The notes under the pieces are model-generated. The model searched no databases. It was given only the letters and a program-made list of their open reading frames with translations, and was not told where the DNA came from. From Desulfobulbaceae bacterium (GTDB lineage Bacteria; Desulfobacterota; Desulfobulbia; Desulfobulbales; SURF-16), in the NCBI GenBank assembly GCA_002868945.1, contig PKTX01000007.1, positions 1 through 47,860 of the forward strand: DNA of 47,860 nt, in the 5' to 3' direction. Shown here piece by piece: positions 1 to 12,064 of the stretch (positions are counted from its first letter, which is position 1; each line of letters opens with the position of its first letter). Both the position numbers and the translations under genes were made by a program.

Positions 1-83
1 CAGAGTTCAGAAACGGGTGTGCCGGTCTCGGCCTGCTTGAGAATTTTAAGGATCTGGTTGTCGGTATAACGTGATTTTTTCAT
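1..83 (-). mobile_element. IS3-family transposase OrfA, N-terminal part, cut by window edge
   Basis: On the minus strand an ATG at 83-81 opens a frame that begins MKKSRYTDNQILKILKQAE and continues through a conserved TPVSEL stretch to the window edge. This is the typical helix-turn-helix N-terminus of IS3-family OrfA transposases. A good ribosome binding site (AGGAG, about 90-94 on the complement) precedes it. The remainder of the element lies outside the window. The IS end is probably near 135-150, where AT-rich sequence ending in AAGGGGTAA changes to unrelated DNA, but I could not fix the terminal repeat. Confidence 0.8.
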
Positions 84-536
84 GCAGAATCTCCTCAGGC
101 TTTATTACGAGAAAATTCTACTTTTGTATTTTAAGGGGTAAGCGCATAACTAATATATTGTGTCAATTAGCATGGCGATAACACTCCTGTCAATATCTTT
201 TTGCAAGGCTTCCTTTTTGTGCTTACTGACGTTTGGGGGGGGGACATGTGTTAGATAGAGCGATGGCTTTGTCGTGGTTCTGTTTGGAAAAGATGCTGCA
301 GTTAAGGCAACGTGTTGAGTTGGCTCAGACGATTTTTTTGGACTTTTAATTTGTAAGTCATTGAATTGTTCATATAAGGTTCGTTTTTTTCTATAAACTC
401 AAAATCATAAAATCCTCCATTCATGATCCATTGGCAATCTTAACCGTATTGCACCAAGCGCAGGTTAAGATTGTTCCTGAAAGTGTCAGCTCAAGTCAAA
501 ATTCCCTGGCAATTCTGTCAGGTCAAGTTTGCGCAA
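84..536. other. Intergenic stretch, no gene seen
   Basis: Apart from the IS leader and probable IS end (to about 150), nothing coding could be supported. A run of ten G residues near 235-244 and an AT-rich patch at 340-420 are the only obvious features. The frames open here have no recognisable protein content; those beyond 431 are antisense to comF. Confidence 0.5.
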
Positions 537-1262
537 CTACAAATCAATCACCCTGGCCAGGGTGGCCACCTCCACCCGGGCGGCACCGGACTTTTTCAGG
601 CTCTTGGCGCACTCGTTCACCGTGGTGCCGGTGGTGAAGACATCATCCACCAGGCATACGGATCGACCCCGGACCATATCCGGTTCAGGCACGGCAAAGG
701 CACCAGCCACATTTTGACGGCGCTCAACGCCCCGCAGGCCGAGCTGCGGTCTGGTCGGTCTGGTTCTGATCAGGTAGGATTGTATCTTATGGCCTTGATC
801 GGCAAACAACACAGAGGCCAAAAGCTGCGATTGATTGAAACCGCGCCCCCGCAGTTTCTTGGGATGGAGGGGCACCGGGATGATGATATCCGGGCAGGAG
901 AGTTGCGTCAGGAGAGAGTGCTCTGCCAGGGCGGCCATGGTACGCAGGCCGGTGCGTTTGCCTGAAAACTTGAGGCTGTGGATCATCTTGGCCACCACCT
1001 TATTATAAGCAAAAACCGCCCGGGCCCGGTCAAAGGCATATTTGCCATGGCCGCACACGGTACAGGGATGACTGTCACCCGCGCTCTTGGGATACATCAG
1101 GCCGCACACCGGACAGAAGGGCGCTCCAATAAAAAGCAGCCGTGCCAAACAGGCGGGGCAGAGATCAATTGCACCGGGACGCTCCAGCAGTATGGCACAG
1201 TTCAGACAGTGGCGCGGAAAGATGATATCAGCTGCGGCCTGCAGCAATTTTTTCAGCATCAT
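537..1262 (-). CDS. comF: ComF family phosphoribosyltransferase-like protein
   Basis: Family role: ComF/GntX proteins are linked to DNA uptake or use of external DNA in competent bacteria; the biochemical activity is poorly defined. Two zinc-knuckle pairs are visible near the N-terminus (CLNC and CPAC at about residues 19-38, CPVC and CTVC at about 49-69). They are followed by a type I phosphoribosyltransferase domain with a PRPP-binding loop VCLVDDVFTTGTT near the C-terminus and the family signature RGFNQS in the middle. The length, about 240 residues, is normal. I chose the ATG at 1262 (MMLKK...). A TTG six codons upstream at 1280 is possible; neither has a clear ribosome binding site. The gene stands alone and is divergent from mtnA. 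Confidence 0.9.
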   Translation of the reverse strand: MMLKKLLQAAADIIFPRHCLNCAILLERPGAIDLCPACLARLLFIGAPFCPVCGLMYPKSAGDSHPCTVCGHGKYAFDRARAVFAYNKVVAKMIHSLKFSGKRTGLRTMAALAEHSLLTQLSCPDIIIPVPLHPKKLRGRGFNQSQLLASVLFADQGHKIQSYLIRTRPTRPQLGLRGVERRQNVAGAFAVPEPDMVRGRSVCLVDDVFTTGTTVNECAKSLKKSGAARVEVATLARVIDL

Positions 1263-1354
1263 ATGTGGATGTTGCGACAATCGAGGAAGCGCTGTATCTT
1301 AAACAAGCGGCGGAAAAGAACGGATTTGACACTATTACCCTAACAATAAATAAT

Positions 1355-1519
1355 ATGTTAAAAACACTCTTTTTTCTTTTTATAGCCGGTCTGGCGGCCA
1401 TTGCCACCTTTATCACCATTCAGAAAAAGGCGGAGGACGGCTGCATTCCCTGACTGCTTATTTACGGCTCCCTCGGTGCGGGAGCACTCACCTACTACCT
1501 GCTCAATCTCATTTTTTAA
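1355..1519 (+). other. Candidate small membrane selenoprotein (in-frame TGA) or broken small ORF
   Basis: From ATG 1355 a frame encodes a hydrophobic helix (LFFLFIAGLAAIATFITI), a short basic/acidic linker and DGCIP. It then meets TGA at 1451-1453, continues in the same frame with a second hydrophobic helix (LLIYGSLGAGALTYYLLNLI) and stops at TAA 1517-1519. If TGA is read as selenocysteine the product is a 54-residue two-helix protein with a redox-like C-x-x-U motif. A hairpin follows: GCTCCC at 1467-1472 pairs with GGGAGC at 1480-1485, with GGT at the tip, 19 bases after the TGA, the usual bacterial SECIS placement. Against it, no ribosome binding site precedes ATG 1355, and the best-looking promoter (TTGACA 1326-1331, AATAAT 1349-1354) would start RNA too late. 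A plain nonsense mutation or chance frame is possible. Confidence 0.35.
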
Positions 1520-1539
1520 CCCTACCCCGGCGCCATCCC

Positions 1540-2643
1540 ATGCTTGTTCAATCAAAACCGTACAGAACCATCTGGCCCCACCCGCACAACAAAGAGGTGG
1601 TGCAGATTATTGATCAGCGCCTGCTGCCCCACGAGTTTGTTGTTGTCGACCTGCACAGCGTTGATGAGTATGCCACGGCCATCCGGGATATGTATGTGCG
1701 CGGCGCCGGGCTCATCGGCGCCACGGCCGGCTTTGCCATGTACGCCGCAGCCCTGCAGAGCCGCGATGATCATTTTGCCGGCGACATGCAAAAGTTTGCC
1801 GACAGCCTGGTGGCCACCCGGCCCACTGCCAAGAATCTCAGCTGGGCCGTGGAGAGGCAGCTTGCCGCCGTCCAGGGGCTGTCGACACCGGCTGAAAAAC
1901 GCCGAAAATCTTTTCAGGTGGCCTGTGACATTGCAGACGAGGATGCCGCCTTCTGCAAGCGGATCGGTGAACACGGAGTGACTATCATTCGTGAGATAAG
2001 CCGCCGCAAGGGAGGTGGCCCGGTAAACATCCTCACCCACTGCAATGCCGGCTGGCTGGCCTTTGTTGACTATGGTTCAGCCACCGCCCCGATCTACGAG
2101 GCCCAGGCCCAGGGTATTGATGTCCATGTCTGGGTGGACGAAACCAGACCCTGGCTGCAGGGGGCCAGACTCACCACCTGGGAACTGAAAGAGCAGGGCG
2201 TGCCCCACACCCTTATTGCCGATAACAGCGGCGGTCATCTCATGCAGCATGTCCTGGTGGACCTGGTTCTTGTCGGCACGGATCGCACCACCTGTTGCGG
2301 CGATGTGGCCAATAAGATAGGTACCTATCTCAAGGCCCTGGCCGCCCATGACAACAAGGTGCCTTTCTATGTGGCCCTGCCCTCATCCACCTTTGACTGG
2401 CAGATCTGCGACGGCGTGGCCGACATCCCCATTGAGGAGCGCTCCGGCGACGAGGTCAACCTGGTGCGTGGTTTAAGCGCCCACGGCCTGACCACCGTGG
2501 CCATCAGTCCGGCCCATACCCCGGCCGCCAACTATAGCTTTGATGTTACCCCGGCCCGACTGGTCAGCGGTTTGATCACCGAACGGGGCATCACCAAGGC
2601 CGACAAACAGAGCATTCTCGCTCTCTTCCCTGAAAAGGGATAA
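1540..2643 (+). CDS. mtnA: Methylthioribose-1-phosphate isomerase (MtnA/eIF2B-related family)
   Basis: The family isomerises 5-methylthioribose-1-phosphate to the ribulose form in the methionine salvage pathway. The two catalytic residues are visible: Cys168 in THCNAG and Asp248 in VGTDRTT, the latter followed by the family hallmark GDVANKIGTY. The C-terminal IEERSGDEV segment also fits. The length, 367 residues, is slightly above the usual 340-350. The N-terminal RGAPAIG motif appears as RGAGLIG (residues 54-60), and VGADRIAANGD has become VGTDRTTCCGD, so this is a divergent member and its substrate could be a related sugar phosphate. No other salvage genes are adjacent. No clear ribosome binding site precedes the ATG. 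Confidence 0.82.
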   Translation: MLVQSKPYRTIWPHPHNKEVVQIIDQRLLPHEFVVVDLHSVDEYATAIRDMYVRGAGLIGATAGFAMYAAALQSRDDHFAGDMQKFADSLVATRPTAKNLSWAVERQLAAVQGLSTPAEKRRKSFQVACDIADEDAAFCKRIGEHGVTIIREISRRKGGGPVNILTHCNAGWLAFVDYGSATAPIYEAQAQGIDVHVWVDETRPWLQGARLTTWELKEQGVPHTLIADNSGGHLMQHVLVDLVLVGTDRTTCCGDVANKIGTYLKALAAHDNKVPFYVALPSSTFDWQICDGVADIPIEERSGDEVNLVRGLSAHGLTTVAISPAHTPAANYSFDVTPARLVSGLITERGITKADKQSILALFPEKG

Positions 2644-2711
2644 GAATTCAGAATATTCCAACAAAAAAACCTCTCGCCGATCCTGAATTCTGAATTCTGT
2701 TTTTTCCCCAT

Positions 2712-3803
2712 TCAGGCCAAACTCTGAAAAACCAGGTCATGGAAGGCGGGCCGGAAGGCCTTTATTTTATTATTCTCGACACTGGGATGGATACGGTTTG
2801 TGAGCAGTACCACCGTGATATCCCTGTCAAAATCGTGCCAGAAGGAGGTGCCGGTAAAGCCGAGATGACCAAAGCTGTGCGGGGAAATAAAGCGGCCGGC
2901 CGATGAAGCGCCGGCCGATGGCGTGTCAAAACCAAGACCCCAGCTGCTGGCCGATACAAGGCCCTGACGAGTCATGGCTGATCTAAGCAGGTCGGCATCG
3001 AGATAGGGGTGTTTTTCCTCTCCAGCGGCTATCTTGCTCAGTTGCCGCACCATATAAAAAACATCCGTGGCCCTGCCAAAGAGGCCGGCCTGTCCGCTTA
3101 CTCCACCCATGATCCAGGTGTTTTGATCATCCACCTCGCCCACCAGGACCCTTTGCCGCCAAGGGCAGAGCTGTCCGGCAGCAATATCTTTTATCCCCCT
3201 GCGGCGCGGATTATAAAGCAGCCTGTCCGCCAGACCAAGGGGAGCCAGGACATAGTGACGGACCGCCTCTTCAAGGGTGAGGCCGCTGCAGCGCTCAATG
3301 AGAGAGCCAAGGATAATAAAACCAAGATCACTGTAAATATCACGGCTGCCCGGTCTGGCCACCAAGGGCTCGGACAGGACCAGGCGCAGCATCTCGGCGG
3401 GCCGCTCTTGCGGCTCCAGCTCTTCCAGTATGGTATAAAAGGAGCGATGCGCCGCCAAACCGGCACAGTGGTTGAGGAGGTGAAAGAGGGTGATAGCCCT
3501 TTTGTCATCCGTCAGCCTCTGATCAACAAGATCGGCCAGATAATCGTTGAGACGAATCTTCTCCTCTTTAATCAGGGCCAATATCACAAGGGTGGTGGCC
3601 AGGGCCTTGCTGAGCGAGGCCAGGTCAAAAAAGGTATCCGCTGTGACAGGCCTGCCATCCTGCCTGTTTCCGACCCCTGCATTTTCAAAAAGGCTATCGG
3701 CACCCTGACCAATGGCAACCGCACAACCGGGAAAAACACCTTCAGCCATGGCCCTCTCCAATAAGATCCTTATATTTTCATGCAGAATCGGCAAACGGTC
3801 CAT
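2712..3803 (-). CDS. Serine hydrolase, class C beta-lactamase / EstB-type fold
   Basis: This is a penicillin-binding-protein-like serine hydrolase. The catalytic SxxK motif is S63-L-S-K66 in the context FFDLASLSKALATT. The second motif is Y157-S-D, followed by the LGFIILG stretch, and a HLGFTG segment near residue 314 supplies the third (KTG-like) element. There is no obvious signal peptide, so it is probably cytoplasmic, like many beta-lactamase-related amidases and esterases. Members next to cell-wall genes can be muropeptide amidases, and here the upstream neighbour is an MreB-type gene in the same orientation 55 bp away, but the substrate cannot be read from the sequence. It is convergent with mtnA. 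The 68-bp gap contains imperfect AATTC-rich inverted repeats. Confidence 0.85.
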   Translation of the reverse strand: MDRLPILHENIRILLERAMAEGVFPGCAVAIGQGADSLFENAGVGNRQDGRPVTADTFFDLASLSKALATTLVILALIKEEKIRLNDYLADLVDQRLTDDKRAITLFHLLNHCAGLAAHRSFYTILEELEPQERPAEMLRLVLSEPLVARPGSRDIYSDLGFIILGSLIERCSGLTLEEAVRHYVLAPLGLADRLLYNPRRRGIKDIAAGQLCPWRQRVLVGEVDDQNTWIMGGVSGQAGLFGRATDVFYMVRQLSKIAAGEEKHPYLDADLLRSAMTRQGLVSASSWGLGFDTPSAGASSAGRFISPHSFGHLGFTGTSFWHDFDRDITVVLLTNRIHPSVENNKIKAFRPAFHDLVFQSLA

Positions 3804-3858
3804 GGATTATGTTGACTCTTTTCAGGCGGTCCGGCAGGCCTCTTTCCGAGACAGACCT

Positions 3859-4857
3859 TTATTTTTTAAGTAATAATTTTCTATACTTTCTTCTTTTATC
3901 AACAACCATTCCAGCCCCTCTGATTACAGTGGTGAGAGGCTCGTTGTCGCGCACGATCTCCAGGCCAAGCCTCTTTTTTAAAAAGCTTTCAAGTCCGCTG
4001 AGCAGGGAACCGCCACCCACCAGCAGGATACCATCTTCCTTGGCATCTTTGCGGTGCTGGGCGGCAATTGTAGCCAGAGAATCCCTGATAAAATCAGCAA
4101 GCACATGCAATGGTTCGCTTATGGCCCGGCCGAGAGCACCACTTTCCACCTCAATATGGCGCGGTGCATTGCTCTTCATATCCTTGCCGGTCAGGGAAAA
4201 GGATATACCAGGTTCGGCCTCGGCGGCAGCAATGGCTATTTTACACTTTTCCGCAGTGTTTTCACCTATATGAACACCATGTTCCTCTCTGAGGTGCTTT
4301 ATGATGGCATCATCAACCGCATCGCCGGCAAAACTCGTCACACGGCTGAAGGTGACGGTGGAGTTTATAACAACCGCCACCTCACAGGTGGAGCCGCCTA
4401 TATTTATAATAAGCCTGCCCCGATTGGCACCGACATCAAGGCCGGCACCCAGGGCTGCCGCCATTACCTCAGGAAGAAAGAAGAGCTTTTTACAACCAAC
4501 CTTCCGACCGGCCTGGCACAGTGCTTTTTTTTCATCAGGGCTGATGGCGGTGGGCACTGTGAAAACACATTGTGAAGCGCTGTTTTTTTTGCCGTTAATT
4601 TTCTTAAAGAATTCCACAAGCATGAATGTGGCGGCCTTAAAGTCCACCAGCAGGCCATCCTTCAGGGGTCGGAAAGATTTTATATGTTTGGGGGTTCTGC
4701 CCATAAAACCCTTGGCCTCTTTGCCGACGGCAATGGCTTTTTTATCCCAGTAATTAATGGCAACAACAGAGGGCTCGGCCAGGATAATGCCCTTGCCCTT
4801 CTGATACAGAAGGGTATTGGCGGAACCAAGATCCACTGCCATTTTTTTTGCAAACAT
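3859..4857 (-). CDS. mreB: MreB-type bacterial actin, rod-shape determining protein
   Basis: MreB polymerises under the membrane and organises the cell-wall elongation machinery. Visible actin-fold signatures are phosphate-1 (AVDLGSANTLLYQKG, residues 7-21), phosphate-2 (INIGGSTCEVAVV, about 152-164) and the adenosine motif (LLVGGGSLLSGL, about 280-291), plus the family stretch VPTAISPDEKKAL. The length, 332 residues, is typical, but the sequence diverges from canonical MreB, and no mreC or mreD follows, so this may be a second paralogue (Mbl/MreBH-like). The start follows AAGGCAG on the minus strand. It lies immediately left of the proposed origin region and is transcribed away from it. Confidence 0.85.
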   Translation of the reverse strand: MFAKKMAVDLGSANTLLYQKGKGIILAEPSVVAINYWDKKAIAVGKEAKGFMGRTPKHIKSFRPLKDGLLVDFKAATFMLVEFFKKINGKKNSASQCVFTVPTAISPDEKKALCQAGRKVGCKKLFFLPEVMAAALGAGLDVGANRGRLIINIGGSTCEVAVVINSTVTFSRVTSFAGDAVDDAIIKHLREEHGVHIGENTAEKCKIAIAAAEAEPGISFSLTGKDMKSNAPRHIEVESGALGRAISEPLHVLADFIRDSLATIAAQHRKDAKEDGILLVGGGSLLSGLESFLKKRLGLEIVRDNEPLTTVIRGAGMVVDKRRKYRKLLLKK

Positions 4858-4919
4858 TTCTGCCTTATATCTCTTTATTAATTAAAATTTCTGAATTGTT
4901 TCATCGTACCGCAATGGCG

Positions 4920-5537
4920 GTATAACCATGCGCATTTCCGGCTTTTTTGTGGAAGAATGGTAAGGTGTACCGGAAAGAGCACGTCTTCAAGATGGCCTGA
5001 AAAAAGTGGTTCGCCAGGATAATACCATTTCCGGATGATCGAACAATAATTTTACCGGGGCGGTTGGAAATGATCCTCTTTCAAGGGGCTATTACCGGAA
5101 AAATTTGCCAATAAAAAAGGAATCATCGCCACCCCGGCCCAGCGCTTGTTTTCTCCGCCATAAAAAATCAAAAAAATGGCGTATTTTTAAGTATTTTTTA
5201 CCTTATAACTTATTGAATTTTTTTTAATTTTCGACTACTATTCCTAACGTCTCCTTAATCCTGACCAGTTATAAAAAAATTGTTTATATCATTTTGATAT
5301 TATTCAATTTTTATTAAATATACCTGCCACGGGAGACATTTTTTAGTGTTGAGTTGTTCTTGATAACGTGTTGATAAGTTTTCAGGCCGCTTTTCCGACA
5401 AAAAAGCCAAAGGTTGTAGTTTGATTTTTTACATAATAATTTTAATTAGTTATGTGTTTTTTCAACATATCAACACCCTTAATAAACATAATATCTTTTA
5501 ATTAATAAATACTTATTAATTAGGAGTTCTTGATAAA
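4920..5537. other. Candidate replication origin (oriC) region, AT-rich, no gene
   Basis: This gene-free stretch sits between mreB (leftward) and dnaN-gyrB-gyrA (rightward). From about 5160 it becomes very AT-rich. DnaA-box-like 9-mers differing by one base from TTATCCACA appear: TTATCAACA on the minus strand at 5369-5377, with further ATCAACA/TTCAACA variants at about 5459-5476, and a TTGATAA half-box at 5360-5366. Gene direction turns outward here, as expected at an origin, and dnaN is commonly origin-linked. dnaA itself is not in the window. No experimental or skew data are available to me. Confidence 0.42.
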
Positions 5538-5538
5538 G

Positions 5539-5677
5539 GCCATCTTGAATAATTGCTCTTTTGTCCGATTTTTTCGTCGCTACGAAAATAAAAATACTCA
5601 CATATTCCCGATATGCTGCTTTTTTTATTTTCTATGCTTCTCAAGCTCAAACAAAACATCTAATTATTCAAGATACC
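5539..5677. mobile_element. MITE-like inverted-repeat element, family C copy 1
   Basis: The left arm GCCATCTTGAATAATT and right arm AATTATTCAAGATACC form terminal inverted repeats around about 139 bp with no coding capacity. The same ends occur at 22169-22381 and 29206-29434. An internal stretch (CGATTTTTTCGTCGCTACGAAAATAAA) also recurs in the other copies. It lies directly upstream of the dnaN leader, so it may carry or displace part of the dnaN promoter. Confidence 0.75.
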
Positions 5678-5739
5678 CTGAAGCTGTTTTCCGCAATATG
5701 GGCTTTTGAGAAAAACACTTTTTATAAGGAGCTTAAAAC

Positions 5740-6870
5740 ATGTCCATAGTTGTTAATATTGCCAGGGACGATCTGTTACAAGGTCTTGCATCTCTGCAGA
5801 ATATTACGGCCAAAAAAGGGACCATCGCCATTCTCGCCAATGTTCTTATCAGTACGGGAAACGATGTGGTGGAGCTTACCTGTACCGATCTGGAGATATG
5901 TCTGCGCTGTCGTCTGCCGGCCGAGGTTTTATCGCCCGGCTCAATTACCCTGCCCTGTAAAAAGCTTTTTGAGATTGTCAGAGAGGCCGGCAGTGACCAT
6001 ATCCATATTGAGGAAAAGGAAAAAAGCTGGGTTCAGGTATCGGTGGAGACAGGCGATTATAATATTGCCGGTATGGAGAGCGACGAGTTTCCCAATTTCC
6101 CTGAGTATGACGCCGAAAATCTGATCAAGGTGCAGTCAGCTGATATCAAGGAGTTGATTGAAAAAACAATCTTTTCCATGGCCAACGAGGGTGAAAGCCA
6201 ATTTACCCTCACCGGTGTTCTGGTGGAACGCAAAGAGCGGGATAACGTTAATTTTCTGCGTTTCGTCTCCTCGGACGGACACCGACTCTCCCTGATGCAG
6301 GTACCCATGTCCGAGGATATAGATAAACTTCATCTGACCAACACCACCCTTATCCCCAAAAAGGGCGTTCAGGAGATGCGCAAGTTTTGCGAGGGTGTTG
6401 ATGAGCTCCTTTTTGCCATTGAGGAAAAACAGGCGATATTAAAGTCGGATAGTGATATCTTGATTATCCGTCTGATGAATGGCGATTTTCCGGATTATAA
6501 TCCCCTTGTTGACGTCATTAACCACGAAAAATATGTGGAAATAGCCAAAGAGCCCCTTATCCATGCCTTTCGCCGCATGAATCTCTTTGCCGAAGACAAG
6601 TTTAATATTGTCCAGTTTTCCCTGCAGAACAACAAGATAGTCCTGTCGTCCCAGTCCATGGATATAGGTAATGCCCGTGAAGAGATAGAGGTGGAGTATA
6701 GTGGCGATGATATGAAGTTGGGCTTTAACGGTAAGTATTTCATCGAAACACTCTCTGTGATGAAGAGTGACAGGGTGCGGCTCTATATTTCATCAAATGA
6801 AAGCCCCTGTATGATTCTCTCTGAAAACGATCCGGAATTCATTTCCATCATCATGCCTATGCATCTGTAA
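5740..6870 (+). CDS. dnaN: DNA polymerase III beta subunit (sliding clamp)
   Basis: The beta clamp tethers DNA polymerase III to DNA and is the platform for many repair proteins. The 376-residue product matches the family length and shows the three repeated clamp domains, with a characteristic C-terminus ending IIMPMHL (usual family ending is MPMRL). Recognisable stretches include LTCTDLEI, ISSDGHRL-like FVSSDGHRLSL, and GDFPDYNPLV. A strong ribosome binding site (AAGGAG, 5726-5731) precedes the ATG. The gene heads a dnaN-gyrB-gyrA run beside the proposed origin. recF, often found between dnaN and gyrB, is missing here. Confidence 0.97.
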   Translation: MSIVVNIARDDLLQGLASLQNITAKKGTIAILANVLISTGNDVVELTCTDLEICLRCRLPAEVLSPGSITLPCKKLFEIVREAGSDHIHIEEKEKSWVQVSVETGDYNIAGMESDEFPNFPEYDAENLIKVQSADIKELIEKTIFSMANEGESQFTLTGVLVERKERDNVNFLRFVSSDGHRLSLMQVPMSEDIDKLHLTNTTLIPKKGVQEMRKFCEGVDELLFAIEEKQAILKSDSDILIIRLMNGDFPDYNPLVDVINHEKYVEIAKEPLIHAFRRMNLFAEDKFNIVQFSLQNNKIVLSSQSMDIGNAREEIEVEYSGDDMKLGFNGKYFIETLSVMKSDRVRLYISSNESPCMILSENDPEFISIIMPMHL

Positions 6871-6900
6871 ATTAACCAGCTGAAAAACCATTATTTTTAA

Positions 6901-9338
<2,438 letters not shown>

Positions 9339-9339
<1 letters not shown>

Positions 9340-9479
9340 TGTCTGTCCAGAAATAGGACATTTCGGTCGAGATCAAGGACTGCGAGAAAAATAAGCACAG
9401 GCATATATACGATATTCCGAGCATTATTTTTTGAGCATGACGCCGAGATCGGGCGAAAGGGCCATTTCTGGACAGGCAC
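9339..9479. mobile_element. MITE-like inverted-repeat element, family B copy 1 (gyrB-gyrA gap)
   Basis: Ends GTGTCTGTCCAGAAAT and ATTTCTGGACAGGCAC are inverted repeats. The 141-bp element is flanked by the direct repeat TATCTA (9333-9338 and 9480-9485), a 6-bp target duplication. Insertion fell in the last codons of gyrB, and the element's first G rebuilds the TAG stop. A second copy with its own 6-bp duplication is at 20337-20603. There is no coding capacity. Confidence 0.85.
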
Positions 9480-9559
9480 TATCTAGGTAATCTGCCAATT
9501 AAGAATGGAGCAAAAGGAGAGGGTAATCTTCGCCAGATTATTCTTTGCTGCTCATATAA

Positions 9560-12064
9560 ATGACGAGCCAAAAAAATATGACCACAGAAGAGCAAAAAGC
9601 GCATCCCACCATCAGTATCGAGAAGGAGCTGAAGAAATCCTACCTCGATTATGCCATGAGTGTCATTATCGGCCGGGCCCTTCCGGATATCAGGGACGGC
9701 CTCAAACCGGTGCACCGCCGGGCCCTCTTTGCCATGCGGGAGCTCAATAACTATCACAACAGGCCCTATCTGAAGTCTGCCCGTATCGTCGGTGATATCA
9801 TAGGTAAGTATCATCCCCATGGTGACAGTGCCGCCTATGACACGATTGTTCGCATGGCCCAGGATTTTTCCATGCGCTACCAGTTGGTGGATGGCCAGGG
9901 TAACTTTGGTTCGGTGGATGGCGATTCGCCGGCTGCCATGCGTTATACCGAGGCGCGCATGACCAAGCTGGATCAGGAGATCATCGCCGACCTGGACAAG
10001 GATACCGTTGATTTCATTCCCACCTATGACAACTCCATGGTGGAACCGTCGGTCATGCCGACCAAGATTCCCAACCTGCTGATAAACGGTTCCTCCGGTA
10101 TTGCCGTTGGTATGGCCACCAACATCCCGCCCCATAATTTGACAGAGGTGATCAACGGCCTTATCGCCATGATTGAAAACCCCAACATCACCGTCAATCA
10201 GCTCATGGAGCATATCACCGGCCCTGATTTTCCCACCGGTGCCTATATCTGCGGCCGGGCCGGTATCCGCGAGGCTTATGAAACAGGGCGCGGTTCCGTG
10301 CTGATGCGGGCCAAGACCCATGTGGAAAAGAGCAGGAAGTCAAACAGGGAGTCGATCATCATCACCGAGATTCCCTATATGCAGAACAAGGCAAGACTCG
10401 TTGAGAAAATAGCGGAACTGATCAAGGACAAGAAGCTCGAGTCGATCTCCGCCATCCGCGATGAGTCGGATCGCCAGGGCATGCGTATTGTGCTCGATCT
10501 GAAAAAGGATGAAATCGCCGAGGTGGTGATCAACCAGCTCTATAAGATGACGCCGTTGCAGAAAAGCTTTGGTATTATTCTGCTCTCCATTGTCAACCAG
10601 AAGCCGGAGATTCTCAATCTCAAGCAGATCCTTGAGCATTTTCTCCTGCACCGCAAGACCGTGATTTACCGCCGTACCGCCTTTGAATTGAAAAAGGCCG
10701 AGGCTCGGGCCCATATCCTGCAAGGCCTTAAGGTGGCCCTGGATAATATTGACGAGGTGGTGGAGCTCATCAAAAAATCGGCCAACGGCAAAGAGGCGAA
10801 AGAGGGTTTGATGAACCGCTTTGCTCTGTCCGAGATTCAGGCCCAGTCGATTCTTGATATGCGTCTGCAGAAACTCACCGGTCTGGAGCAGGAAAAGATC
10901 ATCAGTGAACTCAAAGAACTGCTCGAACAGATCGAATGGTATAACAAGGTACTCAGCGACGAGTCCCTGGTCATGCAGATCATCCGCGACGAGTTCAGCA
11001 ATATCCTCGACCAGTACGGCGATGAGCGCCGCACCGAGATCATTGACGCTCCGGACGAGATTTTGCCGGAGGATCTTATCCAGCAGCAGGATATGGTGGT
11101 CACTGTTACCCATGCCGGCTATATCAAGCGCAATCCCATTGATCTCTACCGCTCACAACGGCGGGGCGGTAAGGGGATCAAGGGGATCAACGCCGTGGAG
11201 GATGATTTTGTCAACTCCCTCTATCTGGCCTCCACCCACGATGCCTTCCTCTTTTTCACCAACTACGGCAAGGTTTTCTGGCGCAAGGTTTATGAGATTC
11301 CGCAGGCCAGCCGCATTGCCCGCGGCAAGGCCATTGTCAACTTCCTGGAGCTGGCCCAGGGCGAGAAGGTGGCTGCCATCCTGCCCATCAAGTCCTTTGA
11401 GATGAATGAGGGTGAAGAGTATGTGCTGATGGTTACCAAGAAGGGGGTTATCAAAAAGACCATTCTCTCCGAGTTTGCCCGGCCCATGCGCAAGGGCAAG
11501 ATAGCCCTGAAGATCCGGGAGGATGATGAAATTATCACCGCCGCGGTCACCACCGGCGACAATGAGATCTTCCTGCTGAGCCGCAACGGCATGTCCGTGC
11601 GCTTCAGCGAGCATGATGTGCGGGCCATGGGTCGGACGGCAAGCGGTGTGCGCGGCATCCGTCTGGCAGACGATGACGAGGTGGTGGCTGCCGAGGTTCT
11701 CTCCGATACCAAGGACTCCATTCTGGTGGTCACGGAAAACGGCTACGGCAAGCGCAGTCCGGTGGATGAGTATCGTGTCACCAAGCGCGGCGGCAAGGGC
11801 GTCCGGGCGATAAAACCCAGTGTCCGCAACGGTTTGGTGGTCAAGGCCTGCCAGATAACGGACGAGGAAGAGATCATGCTGATCACCAACGCCGGTAAGA
11901 TCATTCGTATGAATATGGAGCATATGCGGATCATTGGCCGTAATACCAAAGGTGTGCGGATGATCCGCCTGGCGGATGACGAAAAAGTGGTGGCCATGGA
12001 CAAGGTACCACCGGACAGCGGCAGTGATGAGGATGATGAGATTGAGGGTATTGTCGAGGAGTAA
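9560..12064 (+). CDS. gyrA: DNA gyrase subunit A
   Basis: Breakage-reunion subunit of gyrase. The N-terminus shows [25 protein letters not shown], with the catalytic tyrosine in AMRYTEARM (about residue 130). The C-terminal beta-pinwheel begins with the GyrA-box QRRGGKG (in [14 protein letters not shown]), which separates it from ParC. Further blades such as [14 protein letters not shown] follow. The 834 residues are normal length and the tail is acidic. I used the ATG at 9560; a second ATG at 9578 (MTTEEQ) is possible and no strong ribosome binding site decides. The quinolone-resistance region reads [12 protein letters not shown], i.e. Ser at the usual Ser83 site. A mobile element is inserted exactly after the stop codon. 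Confidence 0.97.
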   Translation: MTSQKNMTTEEQKAHPTISIEKELKKSYLDYAMSVIIGRALPDIRDGLKPVHRRALFAMRELNNYHNRPYLKSARIVGDIIGKYHPHGDSAAYDTIVRMAQDFSMRYQLVDGQGNFGSVDGDSPAAMRYTEARMTKLDQEIIADLDKDTVDFIPTYDNSMVEPSVMPTKIPNLLINGSSGIAVGMATNIPPHNLTEVINGLIAMIENPNITVNQLMEHITGPDFPTGAYICGRAGIREAYETGRGSVLMRAKTHVEKSRKSNRESIIITEIPYMQNKARLVEKIAELIKDKKLESISAIRDESDRQGMRIVLDLKKDEIAEVVINQLYKMTPLQKSFGIILLSIVNQKPEILNLKQILEHFLLHRKTVIYRRTAFELKKAEARAHILQGLKVALDNIDEVVELIKKSANGKEAKEGLMNRFALSEIQAQSILDMRLQKLTGLEQEKIISELKELLEQIEWYNKVLSDESLVMQIIRDEFSNILDQYGDERRTEIIDAPDEILPEDLIQQQDMVVTVTHAGYIKRNPIDLYRSQRRGGKGIKGINAVEDDFVNSLYLASTHDAFLFFTNYGKVFWRKVYEIPQASRIARGKAIVNFLELAQGEKVAAILPIKSFEMNEGEEYVLMVTKKGVIKKTILSEFARPMRKGKIALKIREDDEIITAAVTTGDNEIFLLSRNGMSVRFSEHDVRAMGRTASGVRGIRLADDDEVVAAEVLSDTKDSILVVTENGYGKRSPVDEYRVTKRGGKGVRAIKPSVRNGLVVKACQITDEEEIMLITNAGKIIRMNMEHMRIIGRNTKGVRMIRLADDEKVVAMDKVPPDSGSDEDDEIEGIVEE

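Noticed and set aside
1265-1354. Upstream extension of the small TGA-containing frame (MDVATIEEAL...)
   Set aside because: It is mostly antisense to the first codons of comF and has no ribosome binding site; only the part from 1355 has membrane-protein character.
5561-5749. Open frame of 62 residues before dnaN
   Set aside because: It lies within the family C mobile element and overlaps the dnaN start; composition is that of AT-rich noncoding DNA.
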